Positions 9,899-18,905 of a DNA stretch of 64,000 bases are shown here, piece after piece (positions within the stretch are counted from its first letter, which is position 1; the number at the start of each line of letters is the position of its first letter). The notes beneath the pieces were generated by a model. It ran no database searches and was not told the DNA's origin. It saw nothing but the letters and a program-made list of their open reading frames with translations. Source of the DNA: Rhizobium pisi (GTDB taxonomy: Bacteria; Pseudomonadota; Alphaproteobacteria; Rhizobiales; Rhizobiaceae); assembly GCF_003938655.1 (NCBI RefSeq), contig NZ_RJJT01000002.1, positions 186,001 to 250,000 on the forward strand, read 5' to 3'. Both the position numbers and the translations under genes were made by a program.

Positions 9899-10885
9899 TC
9901 ATCCGTTGCGAATGCGGGGATCGAGCCAGGCGAGCAGCAGATCCGAGATCAGCGTGCCGATGAGGGTCAGCATGCTCATCAGCAGGATGAAGGTGCCGGC
10001 CAGATACATGTCCTGGGCAAACAGCGCATTGAGCAGAAGCGGCCCTGTGATCGGCAGGCTGAGGACGATCGAAACCACCACCGAGCCCGAGACGAGGTGC
10101 GGCAGCACCCAGCCGACTGTGGAGACGAAGGGGTTGAGCGCCACGCGCACCGGATATTTCAGCAGCAGCCGGATTTCGCTCAAACCCCGGGCGCGCGCCA
10201 TATCGACATAGGGCTTGTTGAGCTCGTCGAGCAGGTTGGCGCGCATGATGCGGATCAGCGCCGCGGTGGCGCCGGTGCCGAGCACGACGACCGGTATCCA
10301 CATATGGGAGATGAGATCGCCGAGCTTGGCCCAGCTCCAGGCGGCGTTGATGTAGGTGGGCGAAAACAACCCGCCGACGCTTTGGCCAAAATACTGCGAC
10401 GAGACGAACATCAGCACGAGCGCCAGCAGGAAGTTCGGGATGGCGAGGCCGAGAAAGCCGAAGAAGGTGGCGACGTAATCGCCCACCGAATATTGCCGCA
10501 CAGCCGAGTAAATGCCGATCGGAAAGGCCACCGCCCAAACGAACAGCAGCGTGGTGACCGAGACCACCATCGTCATGCCCATGCGCGCCCAGATCAGCTC
10601 GCTGACCGGCTTGTTCCAATCGAGGGACTGGCCGAAATCGCCGCGCAGCAGGATGCCGCTGATCCATTTCCAGTATTGGACCGCCCAAGGCTGATCGAGG
10701 CCATAGCGTTCGCGCAGGCCGGCGATCACACCGGGGTCGATCGTTTCGTTCTGGGAGGCCAGACGCGCGGTCATCGCCGTCAGGAAGTCGCCGGGCGGCA
10801 GCTGGATGATGATGAAGGTCACGACCGAGATCGCGAACATCATCGGGATCATGTAGAGCAGACGTCTGATGACGAAGCCGGCCAT
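9899..10885 (-). CDS. Opp/Dpp-type ABC transporter permease (OppB-like)
   Basis: A 328-residue inner-membrane permease with the classic OppB opening (RRLLYMIPMMFAISVVTFI) and six predicted membrane segments. The EAA loop is MARARGLSEIRLLLKYPVR. The ATG at 10885 follows AAGGAGCTTGAAC, a good ribosome site. It forms the channel with the OppC-like protein and is encoded directly after the binding-protein gene, from which it is separated by an intercistronic stem-loop. Confidence 0.93.
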   Translation of the reverse strand: MAGFVIRRLLYMIPMMFAISVVTFIIIQLPPGDFLTAMTARLASQNETIDPGVIAGLRERYGLDQPWAVQYWKWISGILLRGDFGQSLDWNKPVSELIWARMGMTMVVSVTTLLFVWAVAFPIGIYSAVRQYSVGDYVATFFGFLGLAIPNFLLALVLMFVSSQYFGQSVGGLFSPTYINAAWSWAKLGDLISHMWIPVVVLGTGATAALIRIMRANLLDELNKPYVDMARARGLSEIRLLLKYPVRVALNPFVSTVGWVLPHLVSGSVVVSIVLSLPITGPLLLNALFAQDMYLAGTFILLMSMLTLIGTLISDLLLAWLDPRIRNG

Positions 10886-10944
10886 GTTCAAGCTCCTTCA
10901 ACCGGCGATCGCCGATCGGATTGGGATTGGGCGGGGCTGGTGGT

Positions 10945-10970
10945 GGAATGGCGCCCGCGGACGCCATTCC
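10945..10970 (-). promoter_or_regulatory. Intercistronic stem-loop after binding-protein gene
   Basis: A perfect 9-bp inverted repeat (GGAATGGCG / CGCCATTCC) with an 8-nt loop lies between the family-5 binding-protein gene and the OppB-like gene. No T-run follows on the minus strand, so it is more likely an mRNA-stabilising or partial-termination hairpin that raises binding-protein levels relative to the membrane subunits. Confidence 0.55.
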
Positions 10971-10986
10971 CGCCGATCATTTGTCT

Positions 10987-12912
10987 TTATTGTTGGTAGT
11001 AGAAGGTCTCCGGCTTTGCCGGTCCCGGCGTCATGTAGAACGACGTGCTGGGGATGACCTTCGGGACATTGCGCATATTGGTCTTGACGATGCCGACGCG
11101 ATCCGGCTCCAGGTTGGTGCCGATGACGTAGAATTCGTCACGGGTGATCGCCAGCAGTTCTTTCATCGCGGCCAGCTGCTTTTCAAGAGTCGGGGCTTCC
11201 TGCACCTGCCGGTAGAGATCCATCTGCTTCTTGGCAGCGGGGCTCGGCTCCTCAGCGTTCGGATCCTTGGGGTTCTGGTAATAGAGGCCCCAGGCCGTCG
11301 CGAAGCTCGACTCGTATTCGTGCGGGAAATACCATTTGGGATCGAGCAGGCCGAGGAAGTCGTAGCCGCCGCCGCCAACCCATCCAAGGCCGTCATTCTC
11401 ATTGTTCTGCAGGCGGGAGAAGATCAGCGAACGTTCGGCCGGGCGGGGCTGCATGTCGATGCCGACGGCCCGCCAGTAGCGCTGGATCATCTCGAGGGCG
11501 TCGATCTGGATCGGGCTTCCCGTCAAGGCGTCGATCGCAAAGGTGATCCGCTTGCCGTCCTGGCCGAGGCGATAGCCTTCGGCGTCATGTTTGGTCAGGC
11601 CTGCCTTGTCGAGATACTGATTGGCGAGATCGACATTATATTCCAGATACTGCGTCGCCATTTTCTCGTCGTAGAGTGCACTGCCTTCGCGGGGTGCGGC
11701 CTGATAGGGTTTGGCTTGTCCGGCATAGATCAGCTGGTTGAGCTCTTCGCGGTTGATGGCGTAGCTGAGGCCGATGCGGAAATCCTTGTTGGAAAAGACG
11801 GCGCGCAAGGCCGGATTCTTATGGGTCTGGTTGAGGGTGATCAGCAGGGCATTCGACCATGCCGGCCGGGCGACGAAGAGGCCGTAGCCGCCCTTTTGCT
11901 GGTTCTGCACGATCACGGTGCGGGCATCCGTCGTCTCGATGAAGCGGTTCTGCATGTCGATTTCGCCGCTGATCGCCTTCAGGATGATCGCCTGGGTATC
12001 CTGCATCACGTCGATGGTGATGCGATCGAAGTAGGGAAGCTGGTTTCCGGCCGTATCCACCTTGGCGTAATATGGATTGCGTTCGGCAACGACCTGGGTG
12101 GTGCCGTTATAGGGTGCCGTCAGCACCCAGGCATCGAGCGTCGGACGACCGAGATCGCGCCAGCGGCCGGGAAAGCCGATCTTGTTGTTGAAGAGCTGAA
12201 CCCAGTCGGTTGCCCCCGCCGCCTTCACCAGGGCGTCGATGCCGTCGGGATTGAAATCCTTGTGGAACTGCTTGAGGTAGTGCGCCGGCGCGGCGGCCAG
12301 GATATCGGAGCCGCGCACGGTTGCCATATTCATCAGGAAGAGGCCGTTCGGCGCGGCAAACTTGAAGACGACCTTGTCGTCGGCGAGTTTCTCGACCTTG
12401 ACGGTCTCTCCGCCCGCGGTCAGCCAGTCGGGTGCGGCCGGCGTGATCTTGGTGTTGCGCAGCACGTTCTCGTTCCACCACACCAGATCGTCGGCGGTGA
12501 AGGGCTCGTCGTCCGACCAGCGCGTGCCTGCACGCAGGGTGAAGGTATATTCGGTGGCGTTGTCATTGACCTCGACGCTCTTGGCGATATCGGGGATCAC
12601 CTCGGTCCATTCCGGGTTCCAGCGGACCAGCCTGGTATAGCCGATCGAACGCTCGATCTCGCTGTCGCCGCCGCCAAAGGTGGCCGTGCGCCAGGTGCCG
12701 CCATAGGTACCTACCGATTCCAGCGGCGTGAGCACCAGCGGCTCCTTGGGCAATCGCTGGTCGACCGGCGGCAGCTTGCCGGAATCAACGAGCGCCTTGA
12801 GTTCCGGCGCCTCTTGAAAGCCGAAGGCGGCGCCCGCCCAACTGGAACCAATGAGGATCGCCGCGGCAATGGTCGAAACGACCTGCCGTCGTAGAATTCT
12901 GACGTGCTGCAT
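10987..12912 (-). CDS. Family-5 extracellular solute-binding protein (Opp-type, probably sugar-binding)
   Basis: A 641-residue periplasmic binding protein. The N-terminus (MQHVRILRRQVVSTIAAAIL...) is a signal peptide ending near GAAFG. The mature part carries the PPVDQRLPKEPLV opening and the large three-lobed fold of family 5. The ATG at 12912 has GGAGAGA upstream. The length, above the 530-550 of peptide binders, resembles rhizobial sugar-binding members such as AgpA. It is the first gene of the operon and is transcribed from the region shared with the divergent LacI regulator. Ligand is probably an oligosaccharide released from plant polymers (inference from the GH39, GH29 and sugar-acid genes). 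Confidence 0.9.
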   Translation of the reverse strand: MQHVRILRRQVVSTIAAAILIGSSWAGAAFGFQEAPELKALVDSGKLPPVDQRLPKEPLVLTPLESVGTYGGTWRTATFGGGDSEIERSIGYTRLVRWNPEWTEVIPDIAKSVEVNDNATEYTFTLRAGTRWSDDEPFTADDLVWWNENVLRNTKITPAAPDWLTAGGETVKVEKLADDKVVFKFAAPNGLFLMNMATVRGSDILAAAPAHYLKQFHKDFNPDGIDALVKAAGATDWVQLFNNKIGFPGRWRDLGRPTLDAWVLTAPYNGTTQVVAERNPYYAKVDTAGNQLPYFDRITIDVMQDTQAIILKAISGEIDMQNRFIETTDARTVIVQNQQKGGYGLFVARPAWSNALLITLNQTHKNPALRAVFSNKDFRIGLSYAINREELNQLIYAGQAKPYQAAPREGSALYDEKMATQYLEYNVDLANQYLDKAGLTKHDAEGYRLGQDGKRITFAIDALTGSPIQIDALEMIQRYWRAVGIDMQPRPAERSLIFSRLQNNENDGLGWVGGGGYDFLGLLDPKWYFPHEYESSFATAWGLYYQNPKDPNAEEPSPAAKKQMDLYRQVQEAPTLEKQLAAMKELLAITRDEFYVIGTNLEPDRVGIVKTNMRNVPKVIPSTSFYMTPGPAKPETFYYQQ

Positions 12913-12939
12913 TCTCTCCTCCCAACGATCGCGTTCTAG

Positions 12940-12949
12940 GTTATCGTTA
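12940..12949. promoter_or_regulatory. Candidate LacI-family operator, copy 1 (GTTATCGTTA)
   Basis: First of three identical copies of GTTATCGTTA between the binding-protein gene and the divergent LacI gene. Here it continues as ACG, giving a partly symmetrical site with a central CG, as usual for LacI-family operators. It lies 28 nt upstream of the binding-protein start. Confidence 0.5.
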
Positions 12950-12972
12950 ACGTATTCTCCTCTTTCCATTAC

Positions 12973-12982
12973 GTTATCGTTA
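12973..12982. promoter_or_regulatory. Candidate LacI-family operator, copy 2 (GTTATCGTTA)
   Basis: Second copy of the same 10-mer, preceded by AC and followed by CCGTTAAA. Spacing from copy 1 is 33 nt start to start, about three helical turns, so two bound regulators would lie on one face of the DNA. Confidence 0.5.
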
Positions 12983-13061
12983 CCGTTAAATCGTGTCAAA
13001 GAGTTTTTTGTTGTCGTACTCAGAGTCCGGAACTGCCTTGGCTTTCCCGGAAATTATGTTA

Positions 13062-13071
13062 GTTATCGTTA
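13062..13071. promoter_or_regulatory. Candidate LacI-family operator, copy 3 (GTTATCGTTA)
   Basis: Third copy, 35 nt upstream of the TTG start of the LacI gene and 89 nt from copy 2. Its position suggests autoregulation and possibly looping with copies 1 and 2. Confidence 0.5.
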
Positions 13072-13105
13072 TCTCAAATTCCTACTATCCAAAGAGACAT
13101 CCCAG

Positions 13106-14113
13106 TTGAGCCGCCCCAAAGAGCCAGAATCCAAAATAACCATCGCCGATGTCGCCCGCGCCGCAGGCGTGTCACCGATGACGGTGTCGCGCGTACTCAA
13201 CGACCAGGGCGGCGCCAGCGCGGAGACCACTCAGCGCATTATCCTGGCAGCCAACGAACTCAATTACCGGCCCAATCCCTTTGCGCGCGGATTGCGCTCC
13301 GATCGATCGAAGACCATCGGCCTTCTCGTTCCCGACATCACCAACCCGTTCTTTCCCGAGGTCATCCGGGGGGCCGAGGATGCGGCGACTGCCGCCGGTT
13401 ACAACCTGCTGCTCTCCAATGTCGTCGAAAACAGCAAGCGCGAGGGCGAGCTCATCGAAGCGCTGCTGCGCCATCGGGTCGACGGGATTATCGTCTGCAG
13501 CGCGCGGCTGCCGGATGCCGCTCTGCACAAGGCGCTCGCGCCTCACCGCGCCGTTGTGCTGATCAACCGCGAGGCCCCTACCGAGATCGCGGGAACGATC
13601 CTCACGGACTACGAGACCGGAGCCTCACGCGCCATCGATCACCTGGTCGAGCGCGGGCGCCGCAAGATCGCGATCGTCGCGGGACCACGCAGTTCGTTCG
13701 GCGGCAAGAGCCGTCTCGTCGGTGTCCGCAAGACGCTGGCGGCCCACGGGCTCAAGGCGGAAGGCATCGTCTATTGCGATCCGACCGCGGCGGGCGGACA
13801 GACGGCGGCAGCACAATTGCTAGCGGAAGCGCCCGGCATCGACGCCCTCGTATGCTACAACGACCTCAATGCGATCGGCGCCATGAAGGCCTGCCGGGCT
13901 GCCGGCATTTCGATCCCCGAGCAGATTGCCCTGATCGGTTTCGACGACATTCCGACGGCCGAACTGCTGTCTCCGGCGCTCACCACTTTGCGGGTGCAGA
14001 AGCGGGAAATGGGTGAGGAAGCCGTGCGCCTGCTGCTCAGCCGCATCGCCACCAAGAACCGCCAGCACGGCATCGTCATCGTACCCGAGCTCATTGTCCG
14101 CGAAACGACCTGA
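13106..14113 (+). CDS. LacI-family transcriptional regulator of the oligosaccharide operon
   Basis: A 335-residue repressor/activator. The helix-turn-helix reads TIADVARAAGVSPMTVSRVLN near residues 12-32, followed by a hinge and a periplasmic-binding-like effector domain starting at KTIGLLVPDITNPFF. No ATG or GTG is available in frame before the HTH; the most likely start is TTG at 13106, a rare codon that would keep the regulator scarce. It is divergent from the Opp operon and directly precedes the fucosidase gene. Three GTTATCGTTA repeats in the shared region are its probable binding sites. Effector is probably a sugar released by these hydrolases. Confidence 0.9.
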   Translation: MSRPKEPESKITIADVARAAGVSPMTVSRVLNDQGGASAETTQRIILAANELNYRPNPFARGLRSDRSKTIGLLVPDITNPFFPEVIRGAEDAATAAGYNLLLSNVVENSKREGELIEALLRHRVDGIIVCSARLPDAALHKALAPHRAVVLINREAPTEIAGTILTDYETGASRAIDHLVERGRRKIAIVAGPRSSFGGKSRLVGVRKTLAAHGLKAEGIVYCDPTAAGGQTAAAQLLAEAPGIDALVCYNDLNAIGAMKACRAAGISIPEQIALIGFDDIPTAELLSPALTTLRVQKREMGEEAVRLLLSRIATKNRQHGIVIVPELIVRETT

Positions 14114-14140
14114 ACTCCAATCCCAATAGGAGGAATATCC

Positions 14141-15478
14141 ATGGATGCCGATAATCTGCAGTCACTGGCCTTGCCTGAGGAGAAGAAGGCCTGGTTCGTC
14201 CACGACCGGTTCGGCATGTTCGTGCATTGGGGGCTCTATGCCCTGCCGGCCCGTCATGAATGGGTCAAGAGCCGTGAAGAACTGAACGATGCCGACTACC
14301 AGAAATATTTCGATCACTTCGACCCCGATCTCTACGATCCCAGAGAATGGGCGAGACGCGCGAAGGCTGCCGGCATGAAATATGTGGTGCTGACGACCAA
14401 GCACCATGAAGGCTTCTGCCTCTGGGACACCAAGGCGACCGATTTCAAGGTGACCAACACGCCTTACGGAAAAGATCTGCTGCGCCCCTTTGTCGATGCC
14501 TTTCGCGCGGAGGGCCTGAGGATCGGCTTCTACTACTCGCTGATCGACTGGCATCATCCCGACTTCACCGTCGATCCGCGCCACCCGCAGCGCAATCATC
14601 CCGATGCGATGAAGATCAACGAAGGCCGCGACATCAAGCGCTATGCCGCCTTCATGCGCGAGCAGGTGCGCGAGTTGCTGACCGAGTTCGGCCAGATCGA
14701 CATCATGTGGTTCGATTTCAGCTATCCGCAGTGGAAACTCGGAGAACTGGTCGGCAAGGGCCATCGGGACTGGGAAAGCGAGAAACTCGTGCGCCTGGTG
14801 CGCGAGCTTGCCCCCGATATCATCATCAACAACCGGCTCGATCTCGCCGGCCTGCAGCCCGACATCGTCACGCCGGAGCAATATATGCCGCGCGCCTGGC
14901 CGAAACGCGACGGCAGGCGCGTCGTCTGGGAGGCCTGCCATACGCTCAGCGGCTCCTGGGGTTATCACCGCGATGAGGATACCTGGAAAAGTGCCGAGCA
15001 ACTGGTACAGATGCTGATTGGCACCGTCGCCATGGGCGGCAACCTCCTGATGAACGTTGGGCCGACGGCTCGCGGCACGCTCGATCACCGTGCGATATCA
15101 GCTCTTGCCACGTATGAGGAATGGATGGCAGTGCACGAGCGCAGCATCGTCGGCTGCACTCAGTCCGACTTTACCGCCCCGCCCGATTGCCGGCTGACCC
15201 AGAATGGCGACCGCCTCTACATCCACCTCTTCAACTGGCCCTATCGCCATCTGCATTTCGATGCGCTGGCGGGGAAGATCGAATATGCGCAATTCCTGCA
15301 TGATGGCAGCGAGGTCACCTGGCTGCGCCCGTCCAGCAACACATTGTGGGTGAACACCCAGTTCCCCGTCGCCGAAGACGAGCTGACATTCGTCCTGCCG
15401 GTGCGCCGGCCCAAGGTCGTGGTCCCGGTCATCGAGGTCAAGCTCAAGGCCGCGAGCGCGGCCGGCCTTCAGGATTGA
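14141..15478 (+). CDS. GH29 alpha-L-fucosidase
   Basis: A 445-residue glycoside hydrolase of family GH29, releasing L-fucose from oligosaccharides. Seen: HWGLYALPARHEW near residue 29, TTKHHEGFCLWDT near 85-97, and DIMWFDF with Asp192 as the expected nucleophile. NVGPTARG near 300 closes the barrel. No signal peptide, so the enzyme is cytoplasmic and acts after import. AGGAGGAATA gives a strong ribosome site before the ATG. It starts 27 nt after the LacI gene and likely shares its transcript. Together with the IlvD-type dehydratase and the epimerase it suggests fucose- or arabinose-containing plant glycans as substrate. Confidence 0.88.
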   Translation: MDADNLQSLALPEEKKAWFVHDRFGMFVHWGLYALPARHEWVKSREELNDADYQKYFDHFDPDLYDPREWARRAKAAGMKYVVLTTKHHEGFCLWDTKATDFKVTNTPYGKDLLRPFVDAFRAEGLRIGFYYSLIDWHHPDFTVDPRHPQRNHPDAMKINEGRDIKRYAAFMREQVRELLTEFGQIDIMWFDFSYPQWKLGELVGKGHRDWESEKLVRLVRELAPDIIINNRLDLAGLQPDIVTPEQYMPRAWPKRDGRRVVWEACHTLSGSWGYHRDEDTWKSAEQLVQMLIGTVAMGGNLLMNVGPTARGTLDHRAISALATYEEWMAVHERSIVGCTQSDFTAPPDCRLTQNGDRLYIHLFNWPYRHLHFDALAGKIEYAQFLHDGSEVTWLRPSSNTLWVNTQFPVAEDELTFVLPVRRPKVVVPVIEVKLKAASAAGLQD

Positions 15479-15727
15479 GATGCAGCGAAAGCGATGAATC
15501 GGTCCGATTTTGAGAACGTGATCGAGCTACTGGGATGAAAGGCTCACGGCGCGGCGGCCCGAGATCGAGGCCGTCGTTCGGGGCTCAGATGTCATCGCTC
15601 GCGAGACTGGCAACACCTTTGCGGTTGAGCTCGGCGAAAGCCCGATGGAATTTCGCGCCAGAATTGGCTAGCAATGACCACCCGAATAAATTGCAGCGAG
15701 ATCCCCAGACATATCGGAGCGACGATC

Positions 15728-16828
15728 ATGGTGAGCACGACGCCGACTATCGCATATGGAAAGCATACCGACCTACAGATTGCCGCTTTGGGCGAGACGG
15801 GATTCAAGTCCGATCCAGTAAAACGCTTTGACGACTTTGAGAAAAGTGGCAGGCTTGCGGGCCTGCATGGGGTCGTAGCCCTTCGCGGCGGCCGTATCGT
15901 CTTCGAGCGGTATTTCGACGGCAACGACATGACGTGGGGGCGGCCGCTCGGGAATGTCAGATTCGGGCCGGACACGCTCCACGATATCAGATCCGTCACC
16001 AAAAGCATCGTCGGTCTGCTCTATGGCATCGCACTTGAAGAGGGTCGCGTGCCGGCGCTTGATGAACCGATCATCGAGCAGTTTCCCGAATACTCCGATC
16101 TTGCCAGCGACCCGCAGCGCAGACGATTGACCATCCGACATGCGTTGACGATGACGCTTGCCATGGAGTGGAACGAAAATGCGCCCTATACTGATGCGGC
16201 CAACAGCGAGATCGCCATGGAACAGGCGCAGGATCGCTATCGCTTCATCCTCGACCGCCCGATCCTTGCGGAGCCCGGACGCGGATGGATCTACAGTGGC
16301 GGGGCTGTTGCACTGCTTGGCAAGATCATTGAGCAAGGCACCGATCAATCCTTGCCGGAATTCGCAAGCGAAAAGCTGTTCTCCCCTCTCGGGATCGACA
16401 CCATCGAGTGGATCCGTGGCCAAGACGGCAAGGCATCGGCCGCATCGGGGCTGCGGATGGCGCCACGCTCGCTGGCTCGAATTGGGCAGATGATATTGGA
16501 CGGTGGCAGATCGGACGGTCGTTCCGTCGTTCCCAAATCCTGGCTGGACCAGAGTTTCCAGCCCGCCGCGATGGTCGATATCGGCTGGCCGGGAATGCAT
16601 TACGGCTACCTGTGGTATGTGGGTGAGGAAGCCATCACGGATAGGACTGGGACCTATGGCGAGCGCTTCATCGCCGCAATTGGAAATGGCGGGCAGCGGC
16701 TGTTTGTTTTCCCGCGCTTTGACTTCGTCCTTGCCATTGCCACCGGCAATTACGATTCTCCCGACCAGTGGAGAGCCCCTGCCGCATTGTTGTACGAGGT
16801 GTTTCTGCCCAGCCTGACGGCCACCTGA
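15728..16828 (+). CDS. Serine hydrolase of the beta-lactamase/class C-like esterase family
   Basis: A 366-residue protein of the beta-lactamase-related superfamily (PF00144: class C enzymes, family VIII esterases, D-aminopeptidases). The SxxK motif is SVTK (Ser89, Lys92), the YxN-equivalent is YSG in GWIYSGGAV, and the KTG-equivalent region is GNGGQRLFV. GGAGCGACGATC precedes the ATG at 15728. No clear signal peptide is seen. It lies alone between the fucosidase gene and the convergent M24 peptidase gene; a hydrolytic role on an ester or amide is expected, true beta-lactam resistance is not implied. Confidence 0.8.
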   Translation: MVSTTPTIAYGKHTDLQIAALGETGFKSDPVKRFDDFEKSGRLAGLHGVVALRGGRIVFERYFDGNDMTWGRPLGNVRFGPDTLHDIRSVTKSIVGLLYGIALEEGRVPALDEPIIEQFPEYSDLASDPQRRRLTIRHALTMTLAMEWNENAPYTDAANSEIAMEQAQDRYRFILDRPILAEPGRGWIYSGGAVALLGKIIEQGTDQSLPEFASEKLFSPLGIDTIEWIRGQDGKASAASGLRMAPRSLARIGQMILDGGRSDGRSVVPKSWLDQSFQPAAMVDIGWPGMHYGYLWYVGEEAITDRTGTYGERFIAAIGNGGQRLFVFPRFDFVLAIATGNYDSPDQWRAPAALLYEVFLPSLTAT

Positions 16829-16867
16829 AAAACCGGCTCGGCCTGAGCGGGCGGGAGACGGCGCCGT

Positions 16868-18010
16868 TCAGGAGAACGGCTCGGTCGGTCCCGCCGCCGG
16901 ATTGGTGAACCAGCGCGGGCCTTCGGCAGTCATGGTGATATGGTCCTCCAGCCGGATCCCGAATTTTTCGGGAAAGACGATCATCGGTTCGTTGGAAAAG
17001 CACATGCCGGCGGCAAGAGGCGTATCGTTGCCGCGAACGATATAGGGCTCTTCATGGATCTCCAGCCCGAGGCCATGACCGGCACGATGCGGCAGTCCCG
17101 GCAGGCGGTAATCGGGGCCGAGGGAGTGCCGGGCAAGCACCTTGCGGGCGGCATCGTCGAGGATTGAGCAGGCCACGCCGATCCGGGCTGCGTCGAAAAC
17201 GGCCTGCTGCGCCTCGCGTTCGATCCACCAGGCGCGCTCGAAGGCGCTGTCGCCGCCCTCCAGCATATAAGTCCTGGTGATATCGGAATGATAACCGTCG
17301 ATCCGGCAGCCGGTATCGACCAGAATGACGTCGCCCTGGCCAAGGACCTGATCGCCGTCGGCGCCATGCGGGAGCGAGGTCGCCGCGCCGAAGGAGACGA
17401 TTGCGAATGTCGACCCGTCGTCGGCGCCGGCCTGGCGATGCCGGCGATCGATGAAATCGACCACCTCGGATGCCCTCACGCCCGGCTTCATCAGCGCATG
17501 CACCTGCCTGTGGACATCGAGCGTCAGGTTCATCGCATATTGGATGAGCGCGATCTCCGCATCCGATTTAATACGACGCAGGCCGCGGATCAGCCGCCCG
17601 CCATTAGAAAGCCTTTCGGCGCCCATCGCCGCTGCCAATGCGTGATAGAAGAAAAGCGGCAGACCGTCGTCGAGCGCAAGCCGCCCGCCCCGGCCGACAA
17701 GCCGGGAGATGAGGGCAGCACTGCTCTCTTCCTCTTCCCAGACCAGGATTTCGCCGGGCAGATGCGGCAGGGTTTCGACGCGGCTGCGTTCGAATCCCGG
17801 AACGATGTAGGAGACTGCCGTGGGAGTCACCAGCGCGCCGAGGAATCTTTCGCTCGGATGCCAGACGAGACCAGTGAAATAGCGCAGGCTCTCGGTCGGC
17901 CCGAGAAGCACGCCGGCGAGCCCTTCGGCTTCGATCCCTTGCCGGAGTTTCGACAGACGGACCTGCCGTTCTTCCTCGGTGATGCGGGGTACAGGGTGCT
18001 GCCACGACAT
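16868..18010 (-). CDS. M24-family metallopeptidase (Xaa-Pro aminopeptidase/creatinase-like)
   Basis: A 380-residue pita-bread enzyme. The N-terminal creatinase-like domain (about residues 1-150) is followed by the catalytic domain with metal ligands visible as DTGCRIDGYHSDITRT (two Asp), HRAGHGLGLEIHEEP (His), FSNEPMI (Glu) and RLEDHI (Glu). Possible activities are Xaa-Pro dipeptidase, ectoine hydrolase or creatinase. It is 29 nt downstream of a GntR regulator gene in the same direction, and that regulator is divergent from a DapA-like lyase gene; the three may form one pathway for a proline-like or amide compound (inference). Confidence 0.85.
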   Translation of the reverse strand: MSWQHPVPRITEEERQVRLSKLRQGIEAEGLAGVLLGPTESLRYFTGLVWHPSERFLGALVTPTAVSYIVPGFERSRVETLPHLPGEILVWEEEESSAALISRLVGRGGRLALDDGLPLFFYHALAAAMGAERLSNGGRLIRGLRRIKSDAEIALIQYAMNLTLDVHRQVHALMKPGVRASEVVDFIDRRHRQAGADDGSTFAIVSFGAATSLPHGADGDQVLGQGDVILVDTGCRIDGYHSDITRTYMLEGGDSAFERAWWIEREAQQAVFDAARIGVACSILDDAARKVLARHSLGPDYRLPGLPHRAGHGLGLEIHEEPYIVRGNDTPLAAGMCFSNEPMIVFPEKFGIRLEDHITMTAEGPRWFTNPAAGPTEPFS

Positions 18011-18039
18011 GTCGTTTTCCTGTTTTTTCTCAGCTTGAT

Positions 18040-18753
18040 TCAGCGGTTTTGCGATATGTCGATCGCCACCGGCCGGTCGAGGTCGCGGGCGAGATAGTCC
18101 TGAATCTGACGGACGATCTGCGCGGCGTGCGCAATTGCCAGCCGGTCGGCGCGCTCGGCGTCGCCGGCCTCGATGGCGGCGATGATTTCCTCATGTTCAT
18201 CGACATATTGGCGCGGCAGCCGGTCGTCGAAGGTCGCATAGTAGAGGCGAAGGATGCGCCGGCCTTCGTCGAGCAGCTTGGCGAAGAAGGTCGTGTAATA
18301 GGAATTGCCGGCAAGCTCGGCAATCGCCACGTGGAATTCGCGGTTCGCCTCGATCATCGCATAGGGGTCGCGCGCGGCAACGGCGTCGGCGAAGTCTTTC
18401 TGGTGTCGGCGGATGGTCCTCATGATGTCACCATTTCGCCGCTCTGCCGCCCCGCGCGTCGTGACGCGGTACATCAGCGTCAGCGCTTCGAAATAGGTGG
18501 GCAGGCCTGCGAAATCGATCGGCGCAACGATCGTGTTCCGGTTCGGCAGCGTCGTGACTAGCCCGTCGGCGGCAAGCCGCAACAGCGCCTCGCGAATGGG
18601 TGTCCTCGACATCCCGAAGCGCTCGGACAGCCGGACCTCGTCGAGCGGGCTGCCGGGTTCCAGCGCCATCGACAGGATTTCCCGACGCAGCGTCACATAG
18701 ACGCTCTGCGTGCCCGAGCCGCGCACCCGTATATGTTCCGCGTCATTCTGCAT
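18040..18753 (-). CDS. GntR-family transcriptional regulator (FadR/FCD type)
   Basis: A 237-residue regulator. The winged helix occupies residues 15-80 (VRLSERFGMSRTPIREALLRLAADGLV) and the FCD effector domain follows, with metal-ligand-type His/Asp in REFHVAIAELAGN. It is divergent from the DapA-like gene and in tandem with the M24 peptidase gene. The intergenic region contains TTGTATATAAC near 18867, which resembles GntR half-sites. It probably represses one or both neighbours in the absence of an organic-acid ligand. Confidence 0.88.
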   Translation of the reverse strand: MQNDAEHIRVRGSGTQSVYVTLRREILSMALEPGSPLDEVRLSERFGMSRTPIREALLRLAADGLVTTLPNRNTIVAPIDFAGLPTYFEALTLMYRVTTRGAAERRNGDIMRTIRRHQKDFADAVAARDPYAMIEANREFHVAIAELAGNSYYTTFFAKLLDEGRRILRLYYATFDDRLPRQYVDEHEEIIAAIEAGDAERADRLAIAHAAQIVRQIQDYLARDLDRPVAIDISQNR

Positions 18754-18905
18754 TCCGTCCGTCCTCTTTCATGAAAGCCTTGTATTGCGTTTCTGCCGTT
18801 TCCCGCAACGGCGTCCATGGGTTCCCGAATTATTCGAGATCAGGACGATTGAGTCTTGTCGACAGTTTGTATATAACGAAATCAATCTTAACGGAGTTTC
18901 GATCG

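Noticed and set aside
15535-15727. Short reading frames between the fucosidase and serine hydrolase genes
   Set aside because: No ribosome site, no recognisable motif, and they run out of frame into the hydrolase. The gap was left unassigned.
15728-16828. Calling the serine hydrolase a beta-lactamase resistance gene
   Set aside because: The SxxK motif is shared with esterases and aminopeptidases, and there is no clear signal peptide for periplasmic action, so a resistance role is not supported.
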